Shown one piece after another: positions 7,564 through 16,301 of a stretch of DNA of 64,000 nucleotides (its first letter is position 1; every line of letters begins with the position of its first letter). The notes under the pieces were generated by a model. The model worked only from the letters and a program-made list of their open reading frames with translations, searched no databases and had not been told where the DNA came from. The stretch covers positions 1 to 64,000 of the forward strand of contig NZ_JAKKFH010000009.1 of the NCBI RefSeq assembly GCF_022230925.1, read 5' to 3'. The DNA is from Micromonospora alfalfae. GTDB lineage: Bacteria > Actinomycetota > Actinomycetes > Mycobacteriales > Micromonosporaceae. The position numbers and the translations under genes are program-made.

Positions 7564-8385
7564 ATGACGATGGACGCCACCAGCCAGCGCCTGTTGATGT
7601 GCCGGCCGACGTACTTCGCCGTCGATTACGCGATCAACCCCTGGATGGACCCGAGCGCGCCGGTCGACGCCGCGCTGGCCATCCGGCAGTGGGAGCAGTT
7701 GCGCCAGACGTACCTTGACCTGGGCCACACCGTCGAGGAGATCACTCCGGTGCCCGGCCTGCCCGACATGGTCTTCGCCGCCAACGGCGGCACCGTGATC
7801 GACGGCAAGGCGATGGCAGTGCAGTTCCGGGACCCGCAGCGCGCCGACGAGGCGCCGGCGTACCGGGCCTGGTTCGAGGCCGCCGGCTTCGAGATGTACG
7901 ACCCGAAGCACGTCAACGAGGGCGAGGGCGACGTCCTGCTGGCCGGTGACCACCTGCTGGCCGGCACCGGCTTCCGCACGGCACACGCCGCACACGCCCA
8001 GTTGCAGGAGGTCTTCGGTTACCCGGTGATCACCATGCAACTTGTCGACCCGCGCTTCTACCACCTGGACACCGCGTTGACGGTGCTCGACGAGCGGACC
8101 GTGGCGTACCTGCCGGAGGCGTTCTCGGCGGGCAGCCAGGCTGTGCTGCGCCGGCTCTTCCCCGACGCCGTGCACGCCACGATGGCCGACGCCGAGGTGC
8201 TGGGGCTGAACGCGGTCAGCGACGGGCGGCACGTGGTGCTGCCCGCGCAGGCCACCGACCTGGCCGCCAAGCTGCGCGACCGGGGCTACGAAACCATCGG
8301 GGTCGACCTGTCCGAGCTACGTAAGGCCGGCGGCGGACCGAAGTGCTGCACGCTGCGACTCCGTCAGGGAAAGGCAAGTAAGTGA
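7564..8385 (+). CDS. DDAH/arginine deiminase-superfamily hydrolase
   Basis: 273-residue amidinotransferase-fold enzyme that hydrolyses a guanidino group using a C-terminal cysteine. Visible motifs are PDMVFAANGG (70s), NEGEGDVLLAG (118-128, acidic substrate ligands), FYHLDTAL (H167, D169) and the nucleophile in GGPKCCTLR (C261 or C262). Its GTGA overlap with rocD implies that it supplies ornithine or a precursor. Candidate reactions are dimethylarginine hydrolysis, arginine deimination, or arginine dihydrolase activity giving ornithine directly. The same pairing occurs in Mycobacterium tuberculosis (Rv2323c beside rocD). I chose the ATG at 7564, preceded by a purine-rich site. Confidence 0.82.
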   Translation: MTMDATSQRLLMCRPTYFAVDYAINPWMDPSAPVDAALAIRQWEQLRQTYLDLGHTVEEITPVPGLPDMVFAANGGTVIDGKAMAVQFRDPQRADEAPAYRAWFEAAGFEMYDPKHVNEGEGDVLLAGDHLLAGTGFRTAHAAHAQLQEVFGYPVITMQLVDPRFYHLDTALTVLDERTVAYLPEAFSAGSQAVLRRLFPDAVHATMADAEVLGLNAVSDGRHVVLPAQATDLAAKLRDRGYETIGVDLSELRKAGGGPKCCTLRLRQGKASK

Positions 8386-9599
8386 TAGTGGATGACAAGC
8401 TGCGTACGCCGGGAGCGGTCCGGGACGCCGAGCGCTGGACAGCGCACAACTACCACCCGTTGCCGGTGGTGATCTCGTCCGCCGAGGGCGCCTGGCTCAC
8501 CGATGTGGACGGCCGCCGCTACCTGGACTGCCTGGCCGGCTACTCCGCGCTGAACTTCGGTCACCGGCACCCCCAGTTGATCGCCGCAGCGCACGCCCAA
8601 CTGGACCGGCTGACGCTGACCAGCCGCGCGTTCATCCACGACCAGTTCGCCGACTTCTGCCGGGAGCTGGCCGAGCTGTGCGGCAAGGACCTCGTGCTGC
8701 CGATGAACACCGGCGCCGAGGCGGTGGAGACCGGGATCAAGGTGGCCCGCAAGTGGGGCTACCAGGTCAAGGGCGTGGCCGCCGGGCAGGCCAACATCGT
8801 GGTCGCCGAGGGCAACTTCCACGGGCGGACCACCACCATCGTGAGCTTCTCCACCGACGAGGACGCCCGCGCCGACTTCGGGCCGTACACCCCGGGGTTC
8901 ACCGTCGTGCCGTACGGCGACCTGGAGGCGCTGACCGCCGCGATCGACGAGAACACAGTGGCAGTGCTGCTGGAGCCGATCCAGGGTGAGCAGGGTGTGG
9001 TGGTGCCGCCGGAGGGTTACCTGCCGGGCGTACGCCAGGTCTGCACCGAACGCAACGTGCTGTTCATCGCCGACGAGATCCAGTCGGGTCTGGGGCGTAC
9101 CGGCGCGACCTTCGCCTGTGACCACGAGGGCGTCGTGCCCGACATGTACCTGCTCGGCAAGGCGCTCGGCGGCGGCATCGTGCCGGTCTCCGCGGTGGCC
9201 GCGAACGCCGACGTGCTCGGGGTGCTCAAGCCCGGCCAGCACGGCTCCACCTTCGGCGGCAACCCGCTCGCCTGCGCGGTGGCGATCGAGGTGGTCCGGC
9301 TGCTGGCCACCGGCGAGTTCCAGCGCCGCTCGGCCGAGCTGGGTGAGCGGCTGCGGGCCGGCCTGGAAGGGCTGGTCGGCAAGGGCCTCGTCGGGGTACG
9401 CGTCCGTGGCCTGTGGGCCGGTCTGGACATCGACCCGGCGCTGATGAGCGGTCGGGAGGCGTGCGAGCGCCTGATGGAGCGCGGCGTGCTGGCCAAGGAC
9501 ACCCACGGCTCCACCATCCGGCTCGCCCCACCCCTGGTGATCACCGAGGAGGAGATCGACCTGGCGGTCACCGCGCTGGCCGAGGTACTGGCCGGCTGA
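8382..9599 (+). CDS. rocD: Ornithine aminotransferase
   Basis: 405-residue class III PLP aminotransferase that converts ornithine plus 2-oxoglutarate to glutamate semialdehyde, linking arginine breakdown to proline and glutamate. The PLP aspartate is in FIADEIQSG (D231). The Schiff-base lysine is in LLGKALGGG (K260). Full length for the family. The GTG start at 8382 is inside the stop of the DDAH-like gene, so the two are co-translated. It is followed by a hairpin terminator and converges on the FHA gene. Confidence 0.92.
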   Translation: MIVDDKLRTPGAVRDAERWTAHNYHPLPVVISSAEGAWLTDVDGRRYLDCLAGYSALNFGHRHPQLIAAAHAQLDRLTLTSRAFIHDQFADFCRELAELCGKDLVLPMNTGAEAVETGIKVARKWGYQVKGVAAGQANIVVAEGNFHGRTTTIVSFSTDEDARADFGPYTPGFTVVPYGDLEALTAAIDENTVAVLLEPIQGEQGVVVPPEGYLPGVRQVCTERNVLFIADEIQSGLGRTGATFACDHEGVVPDMYLLGKALGGGIVPVSAVAANADVLGVLKPGQHGSTFGGNPLACAVAIEVVRLLATGEFQRRSAELGERLRAGLEGLVGKGLVGVRVRGLWAGLDIDPALMSGREACERLMERGVLAKDTHGSTIRLAPPLVITEEEIDLAVTALAEVLAG

Positions 9600-9615
9600 A
9601 TCAGGAACGTGGTGG

Positions 9616-9648
9616 AAGGCGGGCGGCCGGGTTTCCGGCGCCCGCCTT
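9616..9648 (+). terminator. Terminator hairpin after rocD
   Basis: AAGGCGGGCGG-CCGG-GTTT-CCGG-CGCCCGCCTT folds into a 14-bp stem with one bulged G and a GTTT loop, 16 bases after the rocD stop. A G-rich stretch (9676-9705) follows and overlaps the end of the opposing FHA gene. Confidence 0.7.
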
Positions 9649-9693
9649 CCGCGTCAGGGCCCCTCCCGGCGGTGAGGGTGGGATGGGGTGGGG

Positions 9694-10848
9694 TTAGGGG
9701 CGGGGTAGGCGCATGGCCATTGTGGGGGCCTCTGCCATCACCGAGGTGGGGGTGAACGGGGCACCGGTCGGCAGTTCCTCGGCGCGACCGATCTGCACGC
9801 CGGGGTACAGCTCGATCATGTCGTTCTCGCCCAGCACCCGGGACTGCTGGGGGGCCAGCGGGATCCGGTCGGACTCGGTCATCGAACCGGCCGGGCGGAT
9901 GCCGGAGCCGTTGGTGCTGACGTCGGTCACGATGACCTCGCCGACCCGCAGCTCGAAGCGGACGTGACCACGGCTGATCCACCGCCGGGCCTCGTCGTTG
10001 AGCCACTGCCCGAGCATGATCCCGCCGTCCTGCTCGGGAGCACGACCGGCCACGATCGGCTGCTCCTCGCTGAGCACGAACCGCCGCCGGACCAGGCCGC
10101 CGACGCGCACCGCGAGCACCTCGGTACGCGGACGAGGGCCGCCGTCACCGAGCCGCGCGCCGTGTCGGGGGCAGGTCGGCACGCCGTTGCGCAGCGCGGG
10201 CGGCGGCTGCGCTGCGGGGCTGCGGTCGGCACCCCCGGCCAGGTCGGCGAACGCGCCACCGCCACCACCGCCGCCGAACAGCGCGCAGCCCGACTCCGGG
10301 CAGCGCCACTGGCGGGCCAGCAGCTTGACACCGGTCGGCGACCGCTTGCCGGCCACCGGCGAGTGGCCACCACCGACGTGCGCGATGAACACCGGCCCGC
10401 CGGCGCCCGGCACCGGCGCGACCACCCGACCGGGCTGCTCGACCAGCCACGGGAACCGACCGCGCAACCCGTCGAAGCGGACCCGGCTGAGCACCGGCAG
10501 ACCGAGCAGGTCGGCGACCTCCAACATCCGGTCACCCGGGTTGTCGAGCACCTCGACGAGGCCGTCGTCGGCCCAGCGGCGGACGACCATCCGCTCGTTC
10601 GAGGTGAGGTCGGCGTCGGAGAGCAACGCCCGGTGCACCACCGCGTAGACCTGGACGCTGTCCTCCTCCAGTTCGCGGGAGAGCGCGTCGATGACCATGC
10701 CGAGGCGGAGCAGGCTGGCCGGCCGGCCACCGTCGATGTCCTGGTAGCGGATCACCTCGGCCAGGTCGATAACGGCTCGGGCCAGCGACGGGTCCGTGCA
10801 GACACGACCCTCGATGGCGTCCAACACCTTGCTGATCTCAAATCTCAT
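9694..10848 (-). CDS. FHA-domain protein with N-terminal helical domain and zinc-ribbon-like insert
   Basis: 384 residues. The N-terminal 150 residues form a conserved actinobacterial alpha-rich domain (MRFEISKVLDAIEGRV, LVEVLDNPGDRMLEVADLLG). The middle has CPESGC and CPRHGA, which could bind zinc, separated by a glycine- and proline-rich linker. The C-terminal third is an FHA domain (phosphothreonine recognition), with the signatures GRAPEQDGGI, ISRGHVRFEL and DVSTNGSGIRP. It probably reads Ser/Thr-kinase signalling; a kinase lies about 7.5 kb away. It overlaps the upstream pterin dehydratase gene by 4 bases. Confidence 0.83.
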   Translation of the reverse strand: MRFEISKVLDAIEGRVCTDPSLARAVIDLAEVIRYQDIDGGRPASLLRLGMVIDALSRELEEDSVQVYAVVHRALLSDADLTSNERMVVRRWADDGLVEVLDNPGDRMLEVADLLGLPVLSRVRFDGLRGRFPWLVEQPGRVVAPVPGAGGPVFIAHVGGGHSPVAGKRSPTGVKLLARQWRCPESGCALFGGGGGGGAFADLAGGADRSPAAQPPPALRNGVPTCPRHGARLGDGGPRPRTEVLAVRVGGLVRRRFVLSEEQPIVAGRAPEQDGGIMLGQWLNDEARRWISRGHVRFELRVGEVIVTDVSTNGSGIRPAGSMTESDRIPLAPQQSRVLGENDMIELYPGVQIGRAEELPTGAPFTPTSVMAEAPTMAMRLPRP

Positions 10849-11138
10849 GCCGCACTCCGGACGATGTCGTCAATTCGCCGGGCCAGCTCGAAGTCCCGGT
10901 GGGTGACCCCACCGGCCGAGTGCGTGACACAGCGGAAGGTCAGGGTCCGCCACCGGATGTCGATGTCGGGATGGTGGTCGAGCTCCTCGGCCACCGTCGC
11001 CACCCGGTCCACGACCGCGATGGCCGCCGGGAAACTGCCGAGCTGGGCGGTACGACCGATGCCGGTCGGGTCGCCCGACCAGTCGGGCAACCGGCTCAGC
11101 TCTTCTCGCACCGCGTCCGCGGTGAGCAGGTCTGCCAT
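10845..11138 (-). CDS. Pterin-4a-carbinolamine dehydratase
   Basis: 97-residue protein of the PCD/DCoH family, which recycles 4a-hydroxytetrahydrobiopterin after aromatic amino-acid hydroxylation. The signature HHPDIDIRW (H55, H56) and the second histidine in VTHSAGGVT (H73) are intact. No aromatic hydroxylase is in the window. It overlaps the FHA gene by 4 bases (ATGA), so both are probably made from one mRNA, an unexpected pairing. Confidence 0.88.
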   Translation of the reverse strand: MADLLTADAVREELSRLPDWSGDPTGIGRTAQLGSFPAAIAVVDRVATVAEELDHHPDIDIRWRTLTFRCVTHSAGGVTHRDFELARRIDDIVRSAA

Positions 11139-11211
11139 GGGCCGACCCTACCGGGGACGACGCCCGGCATGGACCAGTGGTAGCGGGGTGTTGATCGGCC
11201 CGATACGCGCA

Positions 11212-11245
11212 GGCGGGGGCGGTGCCGTTTGGCACCGCCCCCGCC
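11212..11245 (-). terminator. Terminator hairpin after the desaturase gene
   Basis: Perfect 15-bp stem (GGCGGGGGCGGTGCC against its complement) with a GTTT loop on the plus strand, 15 bases beyond the desaturase stop at 11261. Confidence 0.75.
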
Positions 11246-11260
11246 TTCTCCCTGGTGTGT

Positions 11261-12310
11261 TCAGCCGCGCAGCGGCCGCCCCACCTCGTGCAGGTGACCG
11301 AGCGCCTGCCGGTACGACTCGACCAGCCCGGTCTCCGCGTACGGGATGCCCTGCTCGACGCAGTAGGCGCGAACGATCGGCTGGGCCCGGCGCAGGTTGG
11401 CGCGGGGCATGTTCGGGAAGAGGTGGTGCTCGATCTGGTAGTTGAGACCGCCGAGCGCGGTGTCCACCAGTCGGCTGCCGCGCACGTTGCGGGAGGTCAG
11501 TACCTGCTTACGCAGGAAGTCCAACTCGTCCTCGGCGGTCGGCATCGGCATGCCCTTGTGGTTCGGGGCGAACGCGCAGCCCATGTAGAGACCCCACAGC
11601 GCCTGGTGCACGACGGCGAAGAGCAGCGCCTTGACCGGGGACATGACAGCCAACAGCAGCGCCACGTAGGCGGCGGTGTGCGCGACGAGCAACGCCGCCT
11701 CGACCGCCCGGTGCCGCATCGGGACGGCGTACCTGCCGTCCTCCCGGCCGACGATCGCCCGGATGCTCGCCACGTGCAGGCTCAGGCCCTCAAGCAGCAG
11801 CATCGGGAAGAAGAAGTACGCCTGCCGCTGAGCCATCCAACGGCCGAACCCACGGGTCTCCAACGCCTGCTCGGGCGTCCACACCAGGGCCCCCGCGCCG
11901 ACGTCCGGGTCTTCGTCCTCGTGGTTCGGGTTGGCGTGGTGCCGGTTGTGCTTGTCGACCCACCAGCCGTAGCTGAGCCCGACCGCCGCGTTGCCGGCGA
12001 GCAGCCCCACCAACTCGCTGGGACCACGCCGACGGAACATCTGGCGGTGCCCGGCGTCGTGACCGAGGAACGCGACCTGGGTCGTGGCCACGGCCATCAG
12101 GGCGGCGAGCGGAAGCTGCCACCAGGAGTCGCCGAGCAGGAACACTGCGACCCAGCCGGCCACGAAGGCACCGAGGGTGAGCACGATGCGGGTGACATAC
12201 CAGCCGGGGCGCCGCTCCAGCAGGCCCGCCTGGCTGATCCGTCGGGACAACTGTGCGTAGTCACTACCTCGCCGTCGTACCGGCGGTTCCGCCACCGCTC
12301 CGAGCGTCAT
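11261..12310 (-). CDS. Membrane fatty acid (acyl-lipid/acyl-CoA) desaturase
   Basis: 349-residue di-iron desaturase that introduces a cis double bond into membrane acyl chains. The three histidine boxes are HDAGH (H84, H88), HNRHH (H121-H125) and QIEHH near residue 300. Four hydrophobic segments flank them. I chose ATG 12310, which follows GGGAGCAGCG. The longer frame, to a TTG at 12364, would use TTGACATTAAGC, which looks more like a -35 element than a start. Convergent or tandem genes on both sides are unrelated. It probably adjusts membrane fluidity. Confidence 0.87.
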   Translation of the reverse strand: MTLGAVAEPPVRRRGSDYAQLSRRISQAGLLERRPGWYVTRIVLTLGAFVAGWVAVFLLGDSWWQLPLAALMAVATTQVAFLGHDAGHRQMFRRRGPSELVGLLAGNAAVGLSYGWWVDKHNRHHANPNHEDEDPDVGAGALVWTPEQALETRGFGRWMAQRQAYFFFPMLLLEGLSLHVASIRAIVGREDGRYAVPMRHRAVEAALLVAHTAAYVALLLAVMSPVKALLFAVVHQALWGLYMGCAFAPNHKGMPMPTAEDELDFLRKQVLTSRNVRGSRLVDTALGGLNYQIEHHLFPNMPRANLRRAQPIVRAYCVEQGIPYAETGLVESYRQALGHLHEVGRPLRG

Positions 12311-12412
12311 CGCTGCTCCCGTTCCGCTTGCGCCCGTACCGGGGTGGTTCGGGCTTAATGTCAAGTCTCCCGATCGCGGTAGCGGTGAGTAACCCCGACA
12401 ACCCCCGAATGG

Positions 12413-12434
12413 GGGGTAGGGCAGGCCCTACCCC
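12413..12434 (-). terminator. Terminator hairpin after the 1154-residue membrane protein gene
   Basis: GGGGTAGGGC-AG-GCCCTACCCC is a perfect 10-bp stem just past the stop at 12447 on the minus strand. The loop is only 2 nt, so the top pair probably opens. Confidence 0.6.
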
Positions 12435-12446
12435 TACTGGTTCGAC

Positions 12447-15400
12447 TCAGCTCAGTCGGCCGACCGCGGCGCGCAGTCGAGCCAGGTCACGTCGACGCCG
12501 TTCGTAGGTGGCGGCGAGCCCGACCAGCGCCAGCCCGCCGATGCCCAGGTAGATCCATCGGGGCAGCAGATCCCATCCCCGGGCCAGTTCGTGCAGCGCC
12601 AGCAGCGTCAGCGCCGCGCCGCCGAGCAGCACCGGCGCCTGCCACCGACGGGTCGCGCCGGCCAGCACCGCGCCGGTCGCCGCCACGCCGAGGAGCAGTC
12701 GCCGCCACGGCTGCGGGTCCGCCCCGGCCAGCACCGACACGAGGCTGGGCAGCAACGCCGCGACCAGCCCCGGACCGAGGGCCGGCCAGCTGGTCAGCCC
12801 TGGCCGGGTGCGCAGCGCCAACAGACCCGCTCCGACAGCGAGCGCCGCGGCCGGCACTGTGTACGCCTCCGGCACTGTCACCCCTCCGGCGGCCAGCAGC
12901 ACCCAGGCCCCGAGCAACTCACTGCCGGCGGCGATCCCGGCGAACGCCCACCGCCGACCGGCCGGTTCACCCCGGCGCAGCAGCCGCAGCGCGACGGCGA
13001 CGCCCCAGAGCACGCAGATGGCGGCGAGGTGCCGCGCCGCCCCGACGGCGAGCACCGCCGCCACCAGCGCGACGGCCTGCGCGGCGGCGTCCAGCACCCG
13101 TCCCAGCCGGATCCGCGCCGGTGTGACAGCCGCGGCGGCCAGCACCAACGCGGCCACCGCCAGCAGTGGGTACGCGGCGGCCCGCAAGGGCAGCCCACCG
13201 GCGAGCGGTGCGGTCACCGCCAACGCGGACGCCGCGCCCACGGCGGCGAGACAGCCGGCGACCCGTACCTCGAACCGGCGCGCCCCGGCGGCGACGGCGA
13301 CCGCCGCCACCAGCAGCGCCCCCTCGGCGGCAAGCGTCCCGGCCCGGGTGGCCAGCAGACCGAGCACACCGGAGGCGACCAGCACCACGCCCACCGGCAC
13401 GGCGACCGGTGTGAGCGCCGGGCGGGCGGCGGCCAGCGCGGTGAACAGCAGCGCCGCCAGGCCGGCGAGCAGAACGGCGGCCGGCAGCACCGGCCACGGC
13501 GCGCCGATCGCGACGAGCAGCACCGGCAGCGCCGCCGCGACGAACGGCAGCGCTGACGGCACCGGCAGGCCGACCCGCCGACCGGCCAGCGCGCCGGCCA
13601 GCGCCAGCACCACCAGCGCGAACCCGACCGGGAGCACAGTCGGGTCGGCGACGACAGTGGGCACCCCCGACCACGGCCGGTTCCAGCCGCCGTAGGGCGA
13701 CCCGAGCGCGGTCAGCACGGTCGGCAGGGCCGCCAGGACGGCGACCACCGCAAGCGTTCCGCCGGCCGCCAGCACCAACGCCGACCGCGCCGACTCGCGC
13801 CCGTCAGCCGCCGGCCGGGCCCCGGGGGCCGCCTGGTCGGGGGCGCCCGCCGACGGCAGCCAGCAGGCGACGAACGCGACACCCAGCGCGGCCAGCGCCG
13901 CGTACGGCGCGAGCGGCTCGGCACCCGCACCGATCAGCGGCGCGAGGCCGGGCACTGTCACCGCCGCGACGGCGCCGGTCACCGCGTACCCGACCAGCTC
14001 CACCCGGTGGCGGCGGGCCACGAGCGCCGCGACCAGCGACAACCCGGCGGCCGCCAGCGCGAGCCGGGCCTGCCACCAGGGCGGCCCGCCGGCGGCGAAC
14101 GTCGCCACCGCCGCGATCCCGGGCAGCGCGAGCTGCCCGACCAGCAGACCCGCGCCGGCCACCTCCCGATACGCGCCGGCCCCCCGTCGGACGGCCAGTG
14201 CCAACCCGACCACGGCGAGCACGCAGAGCGCCACCAGGGCACCGGTCGGGGCGGCCAGGGCGACCAGCAGCCCGTGCCCGAGCAGAACGGCACCGCCGAG
14301 CGCACGGAAGCGCAGCGCGACCGGTGGGGCGCTCGGGCGGACCAGCACGGCGAGCAGCAGCGCGACCCCACCCACGAGGTCGATGGCCACCACCTGAGGC
14401 CAGGAGGCCGTCCAGCCGGCGGGCACGGCGAACAGCACCGCCACCGCGCCCGCCGTGGCGAGCACCGCCCGCGTGCTGCGAGGGAGCAGCAGCACAGTGG
14501 CGCCGATCGCCATCGCCACCGCGGGTGCCAGCTGCCAACCCCAGCTCAGGTCCGGCCCCGTCCCAGCCCCGTCCCAGGGCGGCAGCGACCGGCCGACGGC
14601 GGCGACCGCCAGCCCGATGGTGATCAACACGGTGACCTGCGCCGTGCCCGCCGCGACGAACAGCGCGCCGGCCCGCGGCCCGGTCCGCCAACCGCCGCCA
14701 TCGTCAGCCGCCACCGTCGGCAGGAGCCGCACCGCGGCGACCATCCCCAGTGCCACCGCCGCCGTCGCGAGCAGCAGCACCGACGGCCGCAGCTCCGCCA
14801 CCGGACGCAGCACTGCGGCGGCGAGCACCGGCACCAGCAGTCCGGCCGCCACCGCCCGCAGCGCCCGCCCCCCGACGAGCCAGGCCGCGCCGAACCCGGT
14901 CAGCGCGACCAGCACCAGCGGCACCCCGGCCAGCAGTGGCGAGCCCCCCGCCCGCCCGCCGACCAGCGGCACCATCGCGCACGCCGCGGCGCCCACCAGC
15001 GCGGCGACGTGACCGGCGCCGGCCAACACCCGGCCGACCAGCTGCGCGGCCCCGCCCCGGCCACGCAGCGCGGCCAGCACTGCCAGGTTCAGCGACGCCA
15101 CCCCGAGCAGGACCACCGCCCACCCCGCCGCACCCAGCCCGGCCTCGGCGGCGAGCAGTGGCAACGCCGGCTGGGCGGCCACCAGGGCGGCGAACCAGGG
15201 CCCCGTCAACCCGCTCCACCGGCCGTACGCCACGGCGACCGCCGCGCTGGCCCCCCCGACCAGCGCGGCGTACCGGCTGCCCGGCCAGCCGGTCACACCG
15301 GCCAGGTCCACCGACCAGGCCGCGTAACCGTCCAGCACCACCAGCAGCAACCCCACCGCGGCGAACGTCTCCGCCGTACCGCGCAGCCCTCGGCGAACCG

Positions 15401-15911
15401 CCAGCAGCGGTACGCCCAGCGCGAGCGCGGTGAACGCCACCAGGATCAACGCCCGCCCGGCGACCCCCACCGCCGCCCAGGCGACAGCTGTGAACACCAC
15501 AGCCGCGGTGCCCAGCAGGAGTCCACCGAGGACGAAGAGCAGACCCTGGACCGTCCGGGTCGAGGTCTCCGCCGCACCCGGCCGCGAACCCGTCGCAACC
15601 CCGGGGCCCGGGCCGATGAACGGCGTCGGGCCGACGACAGGCGCCGGGCGCGCCACGACCGAGGCCGCCAACCCCGCGCGGACGACCGCTGCCAGTTCGG
15701 CCCGCCGCCCGGACACTGTCGCCAGCCGTCCGGCCAGCTCGGTGTACGCGCGGCGAGCCCGCTCCACCTGCGGCTCAAGCTCGGCGACCTCCCGGCTCAG
15801 CCGAACCACCTCGGCGGCTATCGGGTCGGGCGCACGCCGGCAGCCGGAGCAACCGGCGCTCAGGTCGGCCGGCGCACCGCAGGCGGGGCAGGGGTAACGG
15901 GTGTCGTCCAC
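12447..15911 (-). CDS. Giant polytopic membrane protein with N-terminal zinc ribbon and coiled coil
   Basis: 1154 residues; no function recognised. Residues 8-24 hold two CxxC pairs (C8, C11, C21, C24), a zinc ribbon. Residues about 30-75 form a Leu/Glu/Arg-rich heptad segment. From about residue 115 to the end there is almost uninterrupted alternation of hydrophobic Ala/Leu/Val stretches and short Arg/Pro/Gly loops, on the order of thirty membrane segments. Repeating segments such as LAVGLAL or VAALVGA suggest internal duplication. No transporter, polymerase or glycosyltransferase motif is apparent. It begins with GTG at 15911 and is a single gene with its own terminator. The codon usage matches its neighbours. 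Confidence 0.75.
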   Translation of the reverse strand: MDDTRYPCPACGAPADLSAGCSGCRRAPDPIAAEVVRLSREVAELEPQVERARRAYTELAGRLATVSGRRAELAAVVRAGLAASVVARPAPVVGPTPFIGPGPGVATGSRPGAAETSTRTVQGLLFVLGGLLLGTAAVVFTAVAWAAVGVAGRALILVAFTALALGVPLLAVRRGLRGTAETFAAVGLLLVVLDGYAAWSVDLAGVTGWPGSRYAALVGGASAAVAVAYGRWSGLTGPWFAALVAAQPALPLLAAEAGLGAAGWAVVLLGVASLNLAVLAALRGRGGAAQLVGRVLAGAGHVAALVGAAACAMVPLVGGRAGGSPLLAGVPLVLVALTGFGAAWLVGGRALRAVAAGLLVPVLAAAVLRPVAELRPSVLLLATAAVALGMVAAVRLLPTVAADDGGGWRTGPRAGALFVAAGTAQVTVLITIGLAVAAVGRSLPPWDGAGTGPDLSWGWQLAPAVAMAIGATVLLLPRSTRAVLATAGAVAVLFAVPAGWTASWPQVVAIDLVGGVALLLAVLVRPSAPPVALRFRALGGAVLLGHGLLVALAAPTGALVALCVLAVVGLALAVRRGAGAYREVAGAGLLVGQLALPGIAAVATFAAGGPPWWQARLALAAAGLSLVAALVARRHRVELVGYAVTGAVAAVTVPGLAPLIGAGAEPLAPYAALAALGVAFVACWLPSAGAPDQAAPGARPAADGRESARSALVLAAGGTLAVVAVLAALPTVLTALGSPYGGWNRPWSGVPTVVADPTVLPVGFALVVLALAGALAGRRVGLPVPSALPFVAAALPVLLVAIGAPWPVLPAAVLLAGLAALLFTALAAARPALTPVAVPVGVVLVASGVLGLLATRAGTLAAEGALLVAAVAVAAGARRFEVRVAGCLAAVGAASALAVTAPLAGGLPLRAAAYPLLAVAALVLAAAAVTPARIRLGRVLDAAAQAVALVAAVLAVGAARHLAAICVLWGVAVALRLLRRGEPAGRRWAFAGIAAGSELLGAWVLLAAGGVTVPEAYTVPAAALAVGAGLLALRTRPGLTSWPALGPGLVAALLPSLVSVLAGADPQPWRRLLLGVAATGAVLAGATRRWQAPVLLGGAALTLLALHELARGWDLLPRWIYLGIGGLALVGLAATYERRRRDLARLRAAVGRLS

Positions 15912-15959
15912 CCGGTCATCATCGACAACCGGCCGTGGTGCGACCCAGAGTGCGCGTAC

Positions 15960-16280
15960 TCAGGATCGGGTGTGCTCGTACACCCAGGTGGCGTAGTCGG
16001 GGTTGCCGCTCTCCACCCTGGACACCAGGATCTCCGGCACCTCGTACGGGTGGCTGACCCGGATCTGGTCCAGCAACGCGGTGAGCCGATCCGGTGCGGT
16101 CTTGAACTGCACCGACCACTCGGTGCTCGTCTCCATCCCGGACCGCCACCAGTAGGTGCTGTCCACCTGACCACCCACCTGGGCGCAGGCGGCGAGCCTG
16201 CCGGCGACGGCCGCAGCCGCCAGCACGTCGGCGACCGAACGCGCATCCACCACCGTTGTCACCACGCAGATCTCGTCCAC
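15960..16280 (-). CDS. cutA: CutA1-family divalent cation tolerance protein
   Basis: 106-residue trimeric ferredoxin-like protein of the CutA1 family. Signatures are CVVTTVVDARSVADVLA at the start, AACAQVGG in the middle and SHPYEVPEIL near residue 78. The family is linked to copper tolerance in E. coli, but its biochemical role is unsettled. Full length. It lies 21 bases after the PlsC-type acyltransferase on the same strand and may be the last gene of that operon. Confidence 0.9.
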   Translation of the reverse strand: MDEICVVTTVVDARSVADVLAAAAVAGRLAACAQVGGQVDSTYWWRSGMETSTEWSVQFKTAPDRLTALLDQIRVSHPYEVPEILVSRVESGNPDYATWVYEHTRS

Positions 16281-16301
16281 GCCCGCACCCTACGCGGACA
16301 T

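Noticed and set aside
12311..12364. TTG start extending the desaturase by 18 residues
   Set aside because: The TTG is part of TTGACA, a -35-like box, and ATG 12310 has a better ribosome site.
13166..15897. Long plus-strand frames opposite the 1154-residue gene
   Set aside because: Arg/Pro/Ala/Thr-only composition and no start or ribosome site; typical antisense shadows of GC-rich DNA.
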